A DNA stretch of 64,000 nucleotides from Thereva unica (lineage: Eukaryota; Arthropoda; Insecta; Diptera; Therevidae), in the NCBI GenBank assembly GCA_949987705.1, contig OX465284.1, positions 107,801,163 through 107,865,162 on the forward strand, read 5' to 3'. The number at the start of each line of letters is the position of its first letter. Positions within the stretch are counted from its first letter, which is position 1. Both the position numbers and the translations under genes were made by a program. This document shows, in pieces, positions 12,421 through 23,899 of this stretch. Below the pieces are notes generated by a model. That model did no database searches, had not been told where the DNA came from, and was given only the letters and a program-made list of their open reading frames with translations.

Positions 12421-13414
12421 AGTACCGTAGGACCCAATCTTAGCTTATCAAATTGCCGCATTTGATGACTACTCCATCGAATTTCCTTAGTTTGGGTTTT
12501 CTGGGTATCGGGGTTTCAAAGACAAGAGCAAGCCTAAAACCCTCAGCCAAACAGGAGTCTGACACTGAACTCACCGAAACTAACTCAACTATTGGCTACT
12601 CTTCAGCAGAAGAGGGCCATTGAAGATCAGACTCTGATGAGACATAACGAAAACTCGAGGTCTGGTTCAGTCAACCCAAGGGTTATTGCAAGCCAATAGC
12701 CAAAGAATTGTTGAAGGCCAGTCGAAAAGAGTCGAAGCGTTTTGAGTCTCCTTATACTTCCTTCATCAAGAGGCTACTTTAAATCGACCTGGACCCGACG
12801 AGGTTATGTCTCCTTAGCGCTATACCTGAGTCTATCATCAGCAGGACCTGGTTCTTTTGCTGTTTTGGCATTGGTCGAACCTTGAAAATGTTTTTGCTTC
12901 AAAAGCGACTCGCATATTTTCTTAAAAACTCTATAAGACGATGCAGATTTTAAGCATGGAAAAAAGTGTCTTCTGGTAGTCAGAGCAAAGCTTGTAACGC
13001 CTAAGCCATATTCACTCCTTGACCTTTACGGGAAAACTGCGGGATCCACAAGTCCTACAATTAACCTAAGTATGAAAGACAATTATTCCACTAGGCGGTC
13101 GTTAGTAATTCATAACGCAAATCAAAATCAACACATCAAAGTACCCCACTTCTCATTATCAGAATCGCTCAATTCTGAGTAAACTTCAATTAACACAAAC
13201 AAAATAATCAGAAGCAACAACAACCCCTATTTCGATCCCCCTCCCAAAAAAAATACCTTAACAACTCACTTCCAATATCGAACAAACAAAGATTCAGGTG
13301 CAAAGAAATTTCAACCTGGAAGCGGAAAGCAAAAGTGAAAAAAATTAATAGGCGTTTGTGAAATAAAAAATATTGCAGTCATAATTTGTGTTTAGTGAAA
13401 TTTTCCAATATAAA
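12421..13414. other. Upstream region of the 368-aa gene
   Basis: 12.4-13.05 kb probably continues the decayed retroelement. 13.1-13.41 kb is A-rich and should hold the promoter and 5' UTR of the gene, but I cannot identify a TATA box or initiator with confidence. Confidence 0.4.
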
Positions 13415-13735
13415 ATGGAACTTTGTGATTTGCCCCTCCACTCCTGTTCGGACAAAAGCAAACGAGTGAAGTTCCTCAAGGTGCCCACGGCAATCATCAA
13501 GTCCAACAGTGCGGAGCAGAAAAAATACTGGGGAAAGGTGATTCGAGGTATTGAAAGAGAGGCCAAGAGGAGTCAGGACACGCAAACGAGGAGCCATGAC
13601 TTGTCCATTTCATTGCCGAAATCGTTGTATAAAAGAGTTGCAAAAATCGTTCCAATGGTGCAAATCGAGGATGATGTGTTCGATGAGAATGCTCCGATAG
13701 ATTATGAGAAGACGGAAGAGAAAACTGGAACTGCG
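13415..13735 (+). CDS. Exon 1 of the 368-aa gene
   Basis: Codes residues 1-107, starting MELCDLPLHSC. The donor is GCG|GTGAGT at 13736. Reading past it quickly adds non-conserved-looking sequence and a stop, so the GTGAGT donor is the natural exon end. Confidence 0.88.
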
Positions 13736-14771
13736 GTGAGTATTTTGGTGGTTTGTACTAAGTGTAAAGTGATGGTATTGGATATATTCCCGAACAGCCC
13801 AGTTTCCATGAAAGTAACGTAACTGAAGTTGTGGAGGAGGAGAAGCTGTACAACAACATCGATTTGAATTTTGATCCGAAGTACGCCCGAGATAGGAAAA
13901 CACAACCGAAGTACAATTGGTTTACGGAATTCGCTTGCAGCAAACGGAAGGATCGGATTAAGTGGAAGTCGAAGATTTACGATTTGGACAAAAACATTTG
14001 GGAGAAGCCGCTTTTTGAGCAAGCAGAAGCCCTAATGGACACGGTAACACTGATTTGAGCTTTCCGTTGAATAAAAATCGCTAAAAACAGCTTCTCGACA
14101 GGCAGCAGAAAGATTCTGCAATTGGGTGAACAGCCTGAGCGAAAACCAGGAGACCGACATATCCAAGGAGATGCTCAAGTCCTTGTTTTCTGTGGATATG
14201 GGCTCAGGACCACTCGCCGACATTCATCTGGAGCCAAAACCAATAAAAGCTGTTCCGAATGCCGTTGCTGAAGGCTGGGGCTTGCCTGAGGTAAAGAAAA
14301 AAAAGCTTCTAGACAAAAGCTTTTTAAAAGCTTAAATAACTCTCCTCATTCTCGCACCCACTTCCACCCAATTCATCCACCATATTTTCCTATACACTTA
14401 CTATTAATACCACTTTCCAGATGTCAATCGAGCTGAAACTTACAAAGCTTATGGAAGAAGAAACTGTTCATAAGGGTAAGCAGATACGAACGGTGGCTTT
14501 TGGTCGCACCTTGCCGCATTACCTGAGGGATTGGATACCATCGGAGGTTGATAAGCCTATTGAGCCAATTTTCCCGGAGGAGCTGCTTACCAGGGAGACA
14601 TTGTTCAAAGGAATTTCCCACTTACGCTCAACTAGGGCTTTAGTAGATCACTATAAGGAGAATAGCACCATTGAAAGGCCAAAATATTTGATTGATACGG
14701 GATGTTTCAGGCCATCGATAAAGAGGCAATCGAAGGCCGAAATACCGTTTTATGAACTTATAAACAAATAA
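13415..14771 (+). CDS. Unrecognised 368-aa protein, four exons
   Basis: Complete gene model: exons 13415-13735, 13798-14043, 14102-14290 and 14421-14771 (107+82+63+116 codons plus stop). All three introns are GT-AG, phase 0 and short (62, 58 and 130 bp), typical of fly genes. I chose the ATG at 13415: the open frame extends upstream only to about 13388 with no ATG, and the context ATAAAATGG is good. The product is hydrophilic and charged, with no signal peptide, no membrane segment and no cysteine/histidine cluster. The N-terminal third is basic (KRVKFLKV, YWGKVIRGIEREAKR), a tryptophan-rich stretch (NWFTEF, IKWKSKIYDL, NIWEKPLF) spans exon 2, and exon 4 contains FGRTLPHYLRDWIPSEVDKP. A polyadenylation signal follows. 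I do not recognise the family and assign no function. The intact frame across four exons makes it a real gene; no other gene is nearby to suggest a role. Confidence 0.9.
13798..14043 (+). CDS. Exon 2 of the 368-aa gene
   Basis: Codes residues 108-189, beginning PSFHESNVTEVVEEE and ending EALMDT. The acceptor CCCGAACAG is at 13796-13797. The AG five bases downstream would break frame. The donor is ACG|GTAACA at 14044. Confidence 0.87.
14102..14290 (+). CDS. Exon 3 of the 368-aa gene
   Basis: Codes residues 190-252, beginning AAERFCNWVNSLSENQ. Of two nearby acceptors (AG at 14089-14090 and 14100-14101) only the second keeps frame. The exon holds the proline-rich stretch IHLEPKPIKAVP. Donor GAG|GTAAAG at 14291. 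Confidence 0.87.
14421..14771 (+). CDS. Exon 4 (terminal) of the 368-aa gene
   Basis: Codes residues 253-368, beginning MSIELKLTKLMEEE and ending FYELINK before TAA. The acceptor CACTTTCCAG has a good pyrimidine tract. The first codon is an ATG, but this is an internal methionine, since the three preceding exons splice into it in frame. Confidence 0.9.
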   Translation: MSIELKLTKLMEEETVHKGKQIRTVAFGRTLPHYLRDWIPSEVDKPIEPIFPEELLTRETLFKGISHLRSTRALVDHYKENSTIERPKYLIDTGCFRPSIKRQSKAEIPFYELINK

Positions 14772-14888
14772 TTCTATTATTATTTCTAATCTGACTTTTG
14801 GCTATTTATATTTTTATTCATCCTAATATTTTGTTATTTTTGGGTCCTGCATATTTACCACTGTGTATTTTTAAGGAAGTGATGTAAA

Positions 14889-14894
14889 AATAAA
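14889..14894 (+). terminator. Polyadenylation signal AATAAA
   Basis: AATAAA lies about 118 bp after the stop codon of the 368-aa gene, in AT-rich sequence, and is the first canonical signal downstream. It implies a short 3' UTR of roughly 140 nt. Confidence 0.6.
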
Positions 14895-15539
14895 ACTTAT
14901 GTGATTGTATGACGCCTTATACTATATAATGAGGAGTTTTTAATTGGAGTTTTGTAGTTATAGGGGGTGGGGGTAGGGCGCATCGCGGAAACGTTTAAGG
15001 CGAGTTTTGGTAGCTGGTTACTTTCGGGAAGTGGCTGGGTGAGTTCTGCGCCAATATTGAGGAGGAGGGGGATGCCAAACTTCTTAAGAAGGTTACATCC
15101 TAAGGATCCTCTTCAAGCCACAAAAACCCCGCAAAAAGGGTGAAGTTTCCAGCCATCCGGTTTTAAAAACCTTTTGAAAAATCCAAAAGAAGTTCAACGC
15201 ACCCATAAAGAATGTTAGAACGTCTCCAAAGCCGACTTTCTGCCAAATGGAAGAACTTGTCAAAATGGGGGTGCTTGCGATGGACTATCCGAAGATTGCT
15301 GATCAAAGAATAATTAGTTGCCGTGCAAGGTAGTCTTCTGGCAGTTTAGTGGAAGCGTTTTCACAACTTAATGTGGTGTTAGCAAACATCGGCGGTCAAA
15401 ACACCGTCGAAAAAGGTGGAAGAGGGTCTATAGTAGATAGACATCATCTTCAATAGTGGCTGGATGGCCAGATACCACCAAGTGGGCGAGGTGTATACGG
15501 CAAAAATGTAAATCAACACACTTTAAGACACACACGACA

Positions 15540-15900
15540 GGACCAGGGAGCCTTCTTCTCAATACTATGCACCAGCTTTTCGAAAAGGTGGTATACAACC
15601 GACTACAAGCGCCGAGATAAGGCGGTTTGTCGGAAAGGCAATTCGGTTTCAGAAAGGCTAGATCGACAAAGGATACTGTCGATATGATGACTAGAATTGC
15701 AAGGGCAGTAATGGAAGTTAATGAGAGTTGCGCATTGATAACCGTGGACGTTAAGAATGCTGTAAACCCCGCGAAGTGGGCGTCTAGGCGTTGATAAAAA
15801 TTGATACCCCAAAGGCGTCCAAAACAGGACCCTAAAGCTGGAAACAGATACTTGCGTACGTGCAGTGCGTGCGGCCAATGCGAAGTATGCGGTAAAATTT
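15540..15900 (+). pseudogene. LOA/R1-like RT fragment
   Basis: Reading + strand through a few stops gives FEKVVYNRLQ, ERQFGFRKARSTKDTVDMM and CALITVDVKNAVN. These correspond to RT motifs 1, 2 and A (QFGFRKGRSThDAh ... hLhTLDVKNAFN). Frames shift between motifs, so it is dead. The upstream 300 bp may belong to it but has no clear motif. Confidence 0.6.
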
Positions 15901-16089
15901 TACTAACAGATGAATAATTTAATTTTTGCGTTCCCCATCTTGTCTTTCACACAAATTTTTAAAAATGTAAGCGTTCAGTGCATATAATCGTTTTGTGTTT
16001 ACTTGGTTCTGTTTTATTTGAGGCAATGCAGAAAAACTTCAAAGTAGACCAACTATTGTGTTGAGTGTGTCTCGTTCACGCAACTATAT

Positions 16090-17210
16090 ATCAGGTGGCA
16101 CCACCTCGCGAGCAGCTGTAATCATTTCGTTTATGACTAAGGAAAGAAGAACCCCGAGGGTACCAACTGAAGCCTCGCCATAGTCTGCTACGGGAATAGA
16201 AGAGCTAAGTTGCTTAAATGCCAGGATGGTGAGCACTTATATGGCTCTAATCCAAGAGCCATTGATGTACTGAGGAATCGGAACTAATACCAGAAGACTG
16301 ATCTACTCCAGCGACCTTTGTAGTGATTGGCTCATTCATCAGTTCCAGAATAATTAACTGGCACCATCAACAGATATTTTATTTGACTTTAGAGCTTCTG
16401 AAATATCCTCTGAAGCATTTAGCACTCCTCATCGGACTAACTGGGATGCTTAACTCAGCAACATAGGTAATAACCCCTTCACTGAGGCCGATCTAGACCT
16501 TGTCTCTGCCAATCTCCAGGAAACGATCGTGACAGCTATTGAAAGCAGCTGCGTTGCAAAACCACGAAGTACTAACCGAATGGTTGCGTGGTATAACAAT
16601 CATCTCTACAGGTAAAGGATAGCAGTTAGGAAACTATTTAAAGATAAAGGCAACGGAGATGACGAGGCTATTAATAAGAACTCACTTAACGGATTCCCAA
16701 GTAATTGACCCTGGCTGTAAAACCTAACACTAGACCGGAGTACTTCCTGTCCACCGGTCCTACAAAAGAAACAAAGGCTTGGAGTTGTGATGAGTTATGC
16801 TCCATCTATTAGAACCTGAACGAACTGTAATTTGTAACGATTCATTCAGTAAGGTGACGGCGTGCCATCTATTAGTTAACATTTGAACGAAAAGTAATTG
16901 AAAGCTTTAATCTTCAAAGCTTCGAAGCGTCCAAGAAATAGATGGCTTTCTAGGACGCAAAATTGATACGGACACATGTAGATACTGTCAGGTGGAAACA
17001 GACATAATAGATAACACCTTCTTTGCAAATGTGCTGCACTAGCGAGAGCCGGGTTTCGAGAGAGAAAAGTCTGGTCCTTTGTAGAATAAGTCCAGCTCTT
17101 AAATAAACGTTTGCAGTAAAAGATACACAAAAGATCGAAGTGTACGAAGAGACACTGAATGTCGAACCTCCCGCAGGAGGATAAAGAAGGAGGTTTTAGT
17201 TGCTACGGTA
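16090..17210 (+). pseudogene. LOA/R1-like remnant: linker and C-terminal knuckle
   Basis: Around 16.3-16.75 kb the frames resemble the region between endonuclease and RT (FVVIGSFISS, then NPFTEADLDLVSANLQETI with scattered stops). Around 16.95-17.05 kb DTCRYCQVETDIIDNTFF looks like the C-terminal CxxC...H zinc knuckle of R1/LOA elements. The RT itself is absent between them, so this is an internally deleted copy separate from the fragment at 15.5 kb. Confidence 0.4.
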
Positions 17211-18719
17211 TTTCATAACAATTGTTTATTGGATCCATAAACGGATAATCAGCATTTGCTAGCTTAACTTAACCGAACCGAAAATTCCCAAAACAATGAA
17301 ACAATAACCAATAATATCCCTTATTCGTGCCAATATTGCCATGCATTGAGAGCAATTTTCACTGCTCCTCCGCAGCCCAGATACGCTTGAGAATATTGCA
17401 ATTTGACTTAAGCAGTAAGACGACAGACAATTCTGTCCATGCACATGGCCCAGTGATAATCCGTAGGTCAGCAATAATCATAACCGTATAATAACTTCCA
17501 TTCAAGTATCTCAGACACCACCATAGGGACTCGAGTCGGATAACCAGGCTTGACAATGTTCCCACTAATACCAAAAGACACATCAGATTCTCTCTCCTTG
17601 CTAAAGGATCACAAAAACCCGCCGACGTCCTCCACCCCCACACACACACCCATCTTTTGTGCACTGTCGAATGCATTTGTTCAGCTCGAATTGCAGGTCT
17701 TTGGCGAAGCTTTTGAAAAGGAAACAAAAATGAATTTATAGCGGCATAAATCAAAGGCAATATTGTCGCATCCTGTGCTTCCTTCCCCAATGTTCTCCCA
17801 TACAGGATTCTCCAGATGGCATCGTGAAATCATACAAACACACACGCACACATGTGTGTTTGTGTGTGGATACGCCGTCGTTCGCCGCCTTTATATCGAG
17901 TTGCGATAAAATCGATCGCTAGAGCGTATCCTGTCATATCCTTTACCTCTCAGACGATCAATGTATTTGCACTACGACCGCAATGTATGATGTCACATCC
18001 CATGAATGTTGATATGGATGAGCCCGGAGAGCACCTATCGTTGCGAAGATTTATCCTTGAAAAATATGTCGTTAAAGATTTTCGTTATGAATTATTACGG
18101 CAAATGAGAAAAACTGCGATGGTTTCGATGGGGAATCGATTGTCGAGCGGGGTGAGGGGATGGTATCCTTTTTTTGCAGGATTATGCCGCATGGAGCTGG
18201 CAGCCTTGTACAAGCTTAAAATTATTCTTAAACTCCCAAAAATCCAGTTATTTTGGTTAATTGAACCATTTAGTGGGACGGATTCTGAGTGTTTGCAATT
18301 TAAGCAGAAAGAAACAAAAAACGAAACGCGCAACGACAATCTGCATCATTAAATATAACTGCTAAGTGGTTTAAATGTCACTTAACATATGTAAAGTGAA
18401 ACCTTTATTTGCCGCAAATTAGTGTTTAATTGGGCTTAATTTTTTAGCACACACCGAGCTTCTGACAGTGCAGACCAAGAGGCGCGCATCTTTCAATTTT
18501 GTCTTTACCTCCCACCAAATGCAGTACTCTGTCGAAGTTAATTCGAGTCGCACCAACTTGGACCAGTGTTTAGTTAGAGCTAATTTTCCATTCTCATTCA
18601 TTCTCTTTTCCACTCATTCTCTTTTCCACTCTCTAACAAATCCAGCTCTTACAAGAACTATCCAGCATTATGGATGCTTATTTGCTTTTTGCAAACCACT
18701 GACTGGGACTTGTGTTTCC
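17211..18719. other. No gene seen
   Basis: Contains a 143-codon - frame and a 166-codon + frame. Both cover simple CA/TG repeat or overlap other frames and lack domains. A short TCATTCTCTTTTCCAC duplication lies near 18.6 kb. Confidence 0.45.
17839..17868. repeat. Palindromic (CA)n-(TG)n microsatellite
   Basis: ACACACACGCACACA followed directly by TGTGTGTTTGTGTGT: a CA tract joined head to head to its complement. Confidence 0.7.
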
Positions 18720-18800
18720 TGAGTAGTGATGTTAACTTCACGCTCTCTGAATGTACATCAGTGGTCCGTGGTTCGAATCGATCGATCGGAGTGATCTTTC
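18720..18800 (+). repeat. tRNA-derived SINE head
   Basis: GTGGTCCGTGGTTCGAATC carries a pol III B box (GGTTCGAATC, 18770-18779). The upstream 40 bp does not fold into a tRNA. It shares GGTCCGTGGTTCGA with the 63.2-kb copy. Confidence 0.45.
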
Positions 18801-19029
18801 GGACTTTCCGTGTCTCCTTTCTAGAGAGCTTTTCTTCCATAGTCGCATTATTTGCATCTCCTTTCGCTTTAAATTCTTCCTTACTCGATACTACCAAGAC
18901 AGCTCCCGCCGTCTTCGCAGGTTAGTTAGACTATTGGAAACTTGAACCTACGTAACCTATTTAGTAATCATCTCTTCTTCTTCTTTGTCTGCTTTACAAC
19001 TGCTACTGCTCCCTCCACCGGTCCGACGT

Positions 19030-20520
19030 CATCCAGTTATATGTACGTCCCTAAGCTCCGGCCATCCTGGTCTACGCCATCCTTCCAGCGGAGGCTGTGT
19101 TTCCCTCGCTGTTGCACCCCATAGATCTTTATTCTCTCCAGACAACCAGTACCGCTTAAAGCTGAAAGCGAACTTCTTATTGCTTCCCGTATCACCAAAG
19201 AATGCCTCGCTGTGGTGAGTCTGGTCTGATTGGTATTGATAGCTTCAAGGTGATAGAGTAGGTGTGTGGCAGTAGGTAGTTTTTACATTGTGGTCTGTGG
19301 CTTGATTACCGGACTCTACACTCTGGATTACCACCTATATTAGGAAGGGCGGGGTTCCATCTGCAGGATTTACATTAGCAGGAGAGTTTGCCCATCATAT
19401 TTAGCGAGGGTTTCGCACTAGCCCGGCTCGTTAAACAGCGAGACGCTACTCGAACAGTTAAGTCTAAGGGACAAGCCACTGCTGCTGCTGAGCTTTTCAA
19501 GCGGTCTGGTTTAGAAATATGAAGTGTAGGGGAATAGTACCATAGGGCAAGTAGTGGCCGCATTACTTCTGCACCCAAGAATCCACCAAAAGAAGAAGAA
19601 GATGAATATGGTTCTGAAGACAGGGATTTATTGCTGGAAGCTCAATAAAGGAAGTACTCCGAGTTAAAATAAAGCTTGGTGACATTGACATACTCATACT
19701 CAGTTTTCGTTCGATACTTGGAACAAGCAGCATTGGTCGTGGTTAGTGCTTAGAATGGGCTGTGCACAAACTCGGCCGATGTTCCGTTGGCCTCCATCCT
19801 ATCATTTGCTGTGTTTTTAGTTTTTATAAATAAATTGCTTTGAATCCCCTCCAAAGCTACTTTCCAGCTTTGCTGACGACGGTACTCTCGCCGACAATGT
19901 TACTCCAATGGCTGCTATAATTCACGTATCACACCGTGACTTCATAATTGTGAGCTCTTGTCCAATTCAACCAATGGGGATATCGAACCAATTCTTGATT
20001 GAGGCCTCCACAACAAAGTACGACGATGTAGAGCTAACGGCCGATCATTTTCTTAATAGGCATAACATTAACCGATGATCTATATATTCCATATTGCTAA
20101 ACAAGCATTCTAGTACCTCCTTCTGTCGTCGGCCAGAGCCATATTCTACAAATTCTGCAATCGACTTGAATTCAACTGGTATAATCTTGGCTGAGACCCT
20201 GCCGAACTGCCTTAGCGTGACTGGATAAGGTGAAAACCACGCTTCAATCCTAATCGTGTTGAGGCACTAGCTCTTGATTTGATTCATTGAACAGCCGTCG
20301 GAAATTACAAGCCCCGGTAAAATTTTACCACTTATACTACAGCTATTGTTCCATCGAAACTGTAACCGCCTGCAGCCCTTATTTTTGCACACACTTTGGT
20401 CTAGCAGTTCATTTGAAAGTAGAACAATCTGACTGTGGACCAATCTTCCACAGATAGTATTGCCGAACTCATACATTATTCAAAAATACAAACGCAGAGT
20501 TAATCGCTTCCTCTCTCATG
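19030..20520 (+). pseudogene. Decayed relative of the 36-kb Jockey-like LINE
   Basis: Nucleotide matches to the family in the right order: a pre-RT segment at 19.04-19.13 kb (CCTTCCAGCGGAGG, also at 41.7 kb), the catalytic-loop DNA GCTTTGCTGACGACGGTACT at 19868-19887 (equivalent to FADDGT), a thumb segment at 20.11-20.18 kb, and the C-terminal segment CCGAACTCATACATTATTCA ... CAAACGCAGAGTTAATCGC at 20463-20507. No frame survives for long. Confidence 0.6.
19395..19545 (+). repeat. Dispersed repeat, partner of 28.09 kb
   Basis: CGAACAGTTAAGTCTAAGGG ACAAGCCACT and CTTTTCAAGCGGTCTGG match 28096-28165 (CGAAAGGTCAAGCCTAAGCG ACAAGCCACT ... CTTGTTCAAGTGGTCTG). Both sit near Jockey-like debris, so this may be ORF1 of that family. 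Confidence 0.4.
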
Positions 20521-20720
20521 CATCCCTCAGAGTACCCTTAACATATTGCATCCTTTATAATACATATGATTTGAAACGATGCATACTTTCGTTGAAATGT
20601 TTAGTTAGACATACCAGCAGTTCGTCAGTTGGTCTTTTCGATCTAAAGCCGTGCGGCTTTTGTCGTCTCATATTTGGTTGGATGCTTAACGCTCCACAAG
20701 CTTTTTGTAGCTTATGGCTT

Positions 20721-23700
20721 ATGGCTTATGATTCGTAGGAGATAATAGAAGTGATTGGGTTAGTTAGTGAATGAAATGGTTAAAAGTAGGTAATTGACGA
20801 ACAGATTAATGAACTTCAAAATGATTCTGGTTCATTCTCCATTCTGCCATTTATCACACCTAAAACTCTATACCTCTCCCCTTAGCTAAAACAACAAATT
20901 GACCCACTTCTAAACAGACTGTATGCCTAATTAAAATTCGTGTTTGACTCAATGTTCGACCATAACGTAGCTGATTAAAGAAATCTTATAAAAATCCACC
21001 AAAAGGAAGTCAATTGCTCAGAACATCCTCCAGCATCTAATAAAGGACAACCCGCTATGCCCGATAGCTCAAAGGAGCAAACGAGGCATCCTGCCTATTA
21101 GGGGGGCTGCTGTTGCCTTCCATTTCATTTGACACAAAAACCAGCAGGAGTTCACTCATTAGGTGGAAAATACGTCTACAACGATTCAAATCATTTCGGC
21201 TACGTTTGTATGGATTGATTTTAGTGGGAAAACTTGTCATCAAGTCAAATCATGGAGCACCACACAAACACATATACCAGTCCCTATATGGATACTAGGA
21301 TGTTTCGAGGATCTTGATATGAAGATGGTAGTGAATCGTCCTTAAGAGCTAAAAACGATTTCGTTCAGTCAATCAATGCCTTTGGTTGGAAGAAGTTGGT
21401 CCTACCACTCGCAAGGTGCTCTCGAATGCAGGAGCATGACTAACACTGTGGGTTCGCACTGACGATACAGAACCGGTGGCGGGCCGACCGACGACGACGA
21501 CCAAGGCTCGCAGAAATTCTATTATGCGCAAGCATCGACAGTGATAAGTTTGTATCCTTACGTAAGCTCTGCACACCTTTCCACATAAATTGGTCCTGGA
21601 TCCAGTTCGTTTAGGCAAATCCTCTCGGAATTTTGGTATTTTTGTCTTTATTTCTTAAGGACTCTACCCGGAATTGGAGGGATTTGATGGCTGTTTTCAT
21701 TTGCCCCCCGCCCCCTGCACCCCGCGGCCTCCTCGATTTACCACCACCCACAAGCCGTATTATAAAGGGTATCAAGGATATGATTAAAAGGATTTTCTTT
21801 AAGATTTTAAGTATTGCAAGGGTTATTTTATGTCTATATAGTACATAGCTTGTCCTCTCCGGAATTGTCCGACCGGATTTCTGTTATTCAGGTGTTGCCG
21901 CTTTGATCTTTGGTGAACAAGTTTAATTAGTTTAGAGATTATGGATTTAAATGAGCACGTGATGGATTCCCTTGGGATGCCGCAATCTTAAAGTAGACAA
22001 CGGGAGCCAGAGAGAGAGAGAGAGCGGGGGCGGGGGGTATTTTGTATCAAAAACAAATTTGTTGGTTTTATATATAGTATATCCAGCGGCATGATTACTT
22101 TTGTTTTGTTTCTGGGTAATGAAACAGCTTCAACTGATAAAATTATCATAAAATATGGTTTTTGTAATTGGGCCTTCGTTTCATTAACCCAACCTCGGTT
22201 AAATAAGGACCTTTCTCGTGTAATCTGTTTTATACCAAAACCAGCTTGGGCGATTTTAATTTACTTAATTTGTGGGATTTGTGATTCTTCTTTTTGTGTG
22301 TTTTTGGTATTTTTGGAAGAGTTCAGAAGATAGTCACTTGATAGTGAAGGGTTTGTAGGTAGTATGGAATCGTAGCTCTGTGTTCGCGCAAATTTTTATA
22401 ATTTCTTTATATGCAGAAATAATATTTAATACCTGGATGCTTTTTCGATGAGCATGGATGAGGAAAGGAACAAAATGGAGCCTGAACAGAGTTTTTGCAC
22501 TAGCCGAACAAGAGTACTTGAACGATACAAACTCTATTATTGACAGAGGGTTTTGTTATACCAGGTAACATGGCATTACGGCCACACATATCTGGCAAGT
22601 CGTTCAGAATAACTTTCAAAAACCCTCAGGAACATCAGGACAAAATTGCCGAAGCAGGAAACGTGTTTCTCATGGCGCTGTATGGGAAAGTACATAAGAC
22701 TATGTCTACACTAACCCGGTCGAAACTGCTGCACGACAACATTAACCGAGAATGTACTTGCAAGTGGGCAGCAGGGGTTATTCGGTCAAACAACACTTGA
22801 CGAGCAACAAACAGATCCGAATCAAGGGGGATAGAAAAAAGCAAGGAATGGTCTCGTGCCAGTACCAAAAACTTTAAATCCTGAACCGGACTCGATAGTC
22901 ATGACAATGTAAAAAAGGCTGCCAACACCATTGTTCCTCGATCTTCAAATCCTGCGAAGGGTTGTGTCATTGATGTAGGACGAGGAAGAGAGCGAAGAAA
23001 GAGACCGACTGATTGATCTCAGAATTTTATTAGAACATGTACATAAACATATCATATCAATTTACTACTAGGCTGGGCTTGATTTTATACTCAATAGCAC
23101 CCTTGCGGTCTAGAGGCAGCACAATCATTTTCACGATTGATATTACTCTGGCCAGCTATGATTTAGCCCCAATGGTGCAGAATTAGAGAGTATGCGGGAA
23201 CAGGACTGTGCCTGTCCAAAATTAAAGGGGGCTAAGATCCACACATATCCGGCACGTCGCCGATTCTTTTCGTGTCAGTGGCTTCCGTGATGTATTTTTC
23301 ACTGAAATTCACACAGGTACCGCTTTTTCGATATCCGACATTCTAGTTTTGAATTATGGACAGTGATCTCAAGTACCTCATGGAATTTAGCGTGGACCCA
23401 GGTGGACTCTTCGGAAAGTGGTCGCACAGAAACAGGTTTGAGTATATTTCAAATAAACTTTACTTAAATTTCTGTTTAATTCTTATACAATTTTCCGTTG
23501 AATTTAAAAAGTATTTGTTTCACTTCCGGGATAATTTAAAAATACCGGCCGCATCGTATTTTTTGTGATTTTCACGGACGCTTGAAGGGTACTGAGATCG
23601 TCGGAACCCCACTAGTTCGGAAGTCTGGGAACATGTCTCGCCTTTCTTAATTTGTTTGCATACAATTATATCGTAACGATAATTCTTTTCACTGATGCTA

Positions 23701-23899
23701 TCGGTGCTGCACTGAAGTAGCCGTCACATCACGGATATGTGCGGTTCGACGTTAAATGAACCATATTCTGGTTGATGATCAAAAATGGCCCTGCTCTTGC
23801 ATTCTTGGTCTTGTTCTTGTTGGTCTTTCGCAAGACTAAGGCGACCTATTCGTCTGCAAGACCAAGCTTTACATAGGCCCCACTTACATTGCAAGGTTT
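20721..23899. other. No gene seen
   Basis: Only the GA repeat and the dispersed repeat at 23.27 kb. Weak open frames without motifs. Confidence 0.45.
22006..22024 (+). repeat. (GA)n microsatellite and G-rich tract
   Basis: GAGAGAGAGAGAGAG followed by CGGGGGCGGGGGG. Short simple repeat. Confidence 0.6.

Noticed and set aside
13610..14022. Several 60-106 codon frames on the - strand over the 368-aa gene
   Set aside because: They are antisense shadows of the + strand exons, which have matching splice phases and a poly(A) signal.
17359..17790. 143-codon open frame on the - strand
   Set aside because: Opposite-strand frames overlap it, it includes CA-repeat-derived residues (KRWVCVWGW), no domain is visible and there are no convincing splice partners.
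17852..18352. 166-codon open frame on the + strand
   Set aside because: It starts in the TG microsatellite, has no recognisable domain and a random-looking composition.
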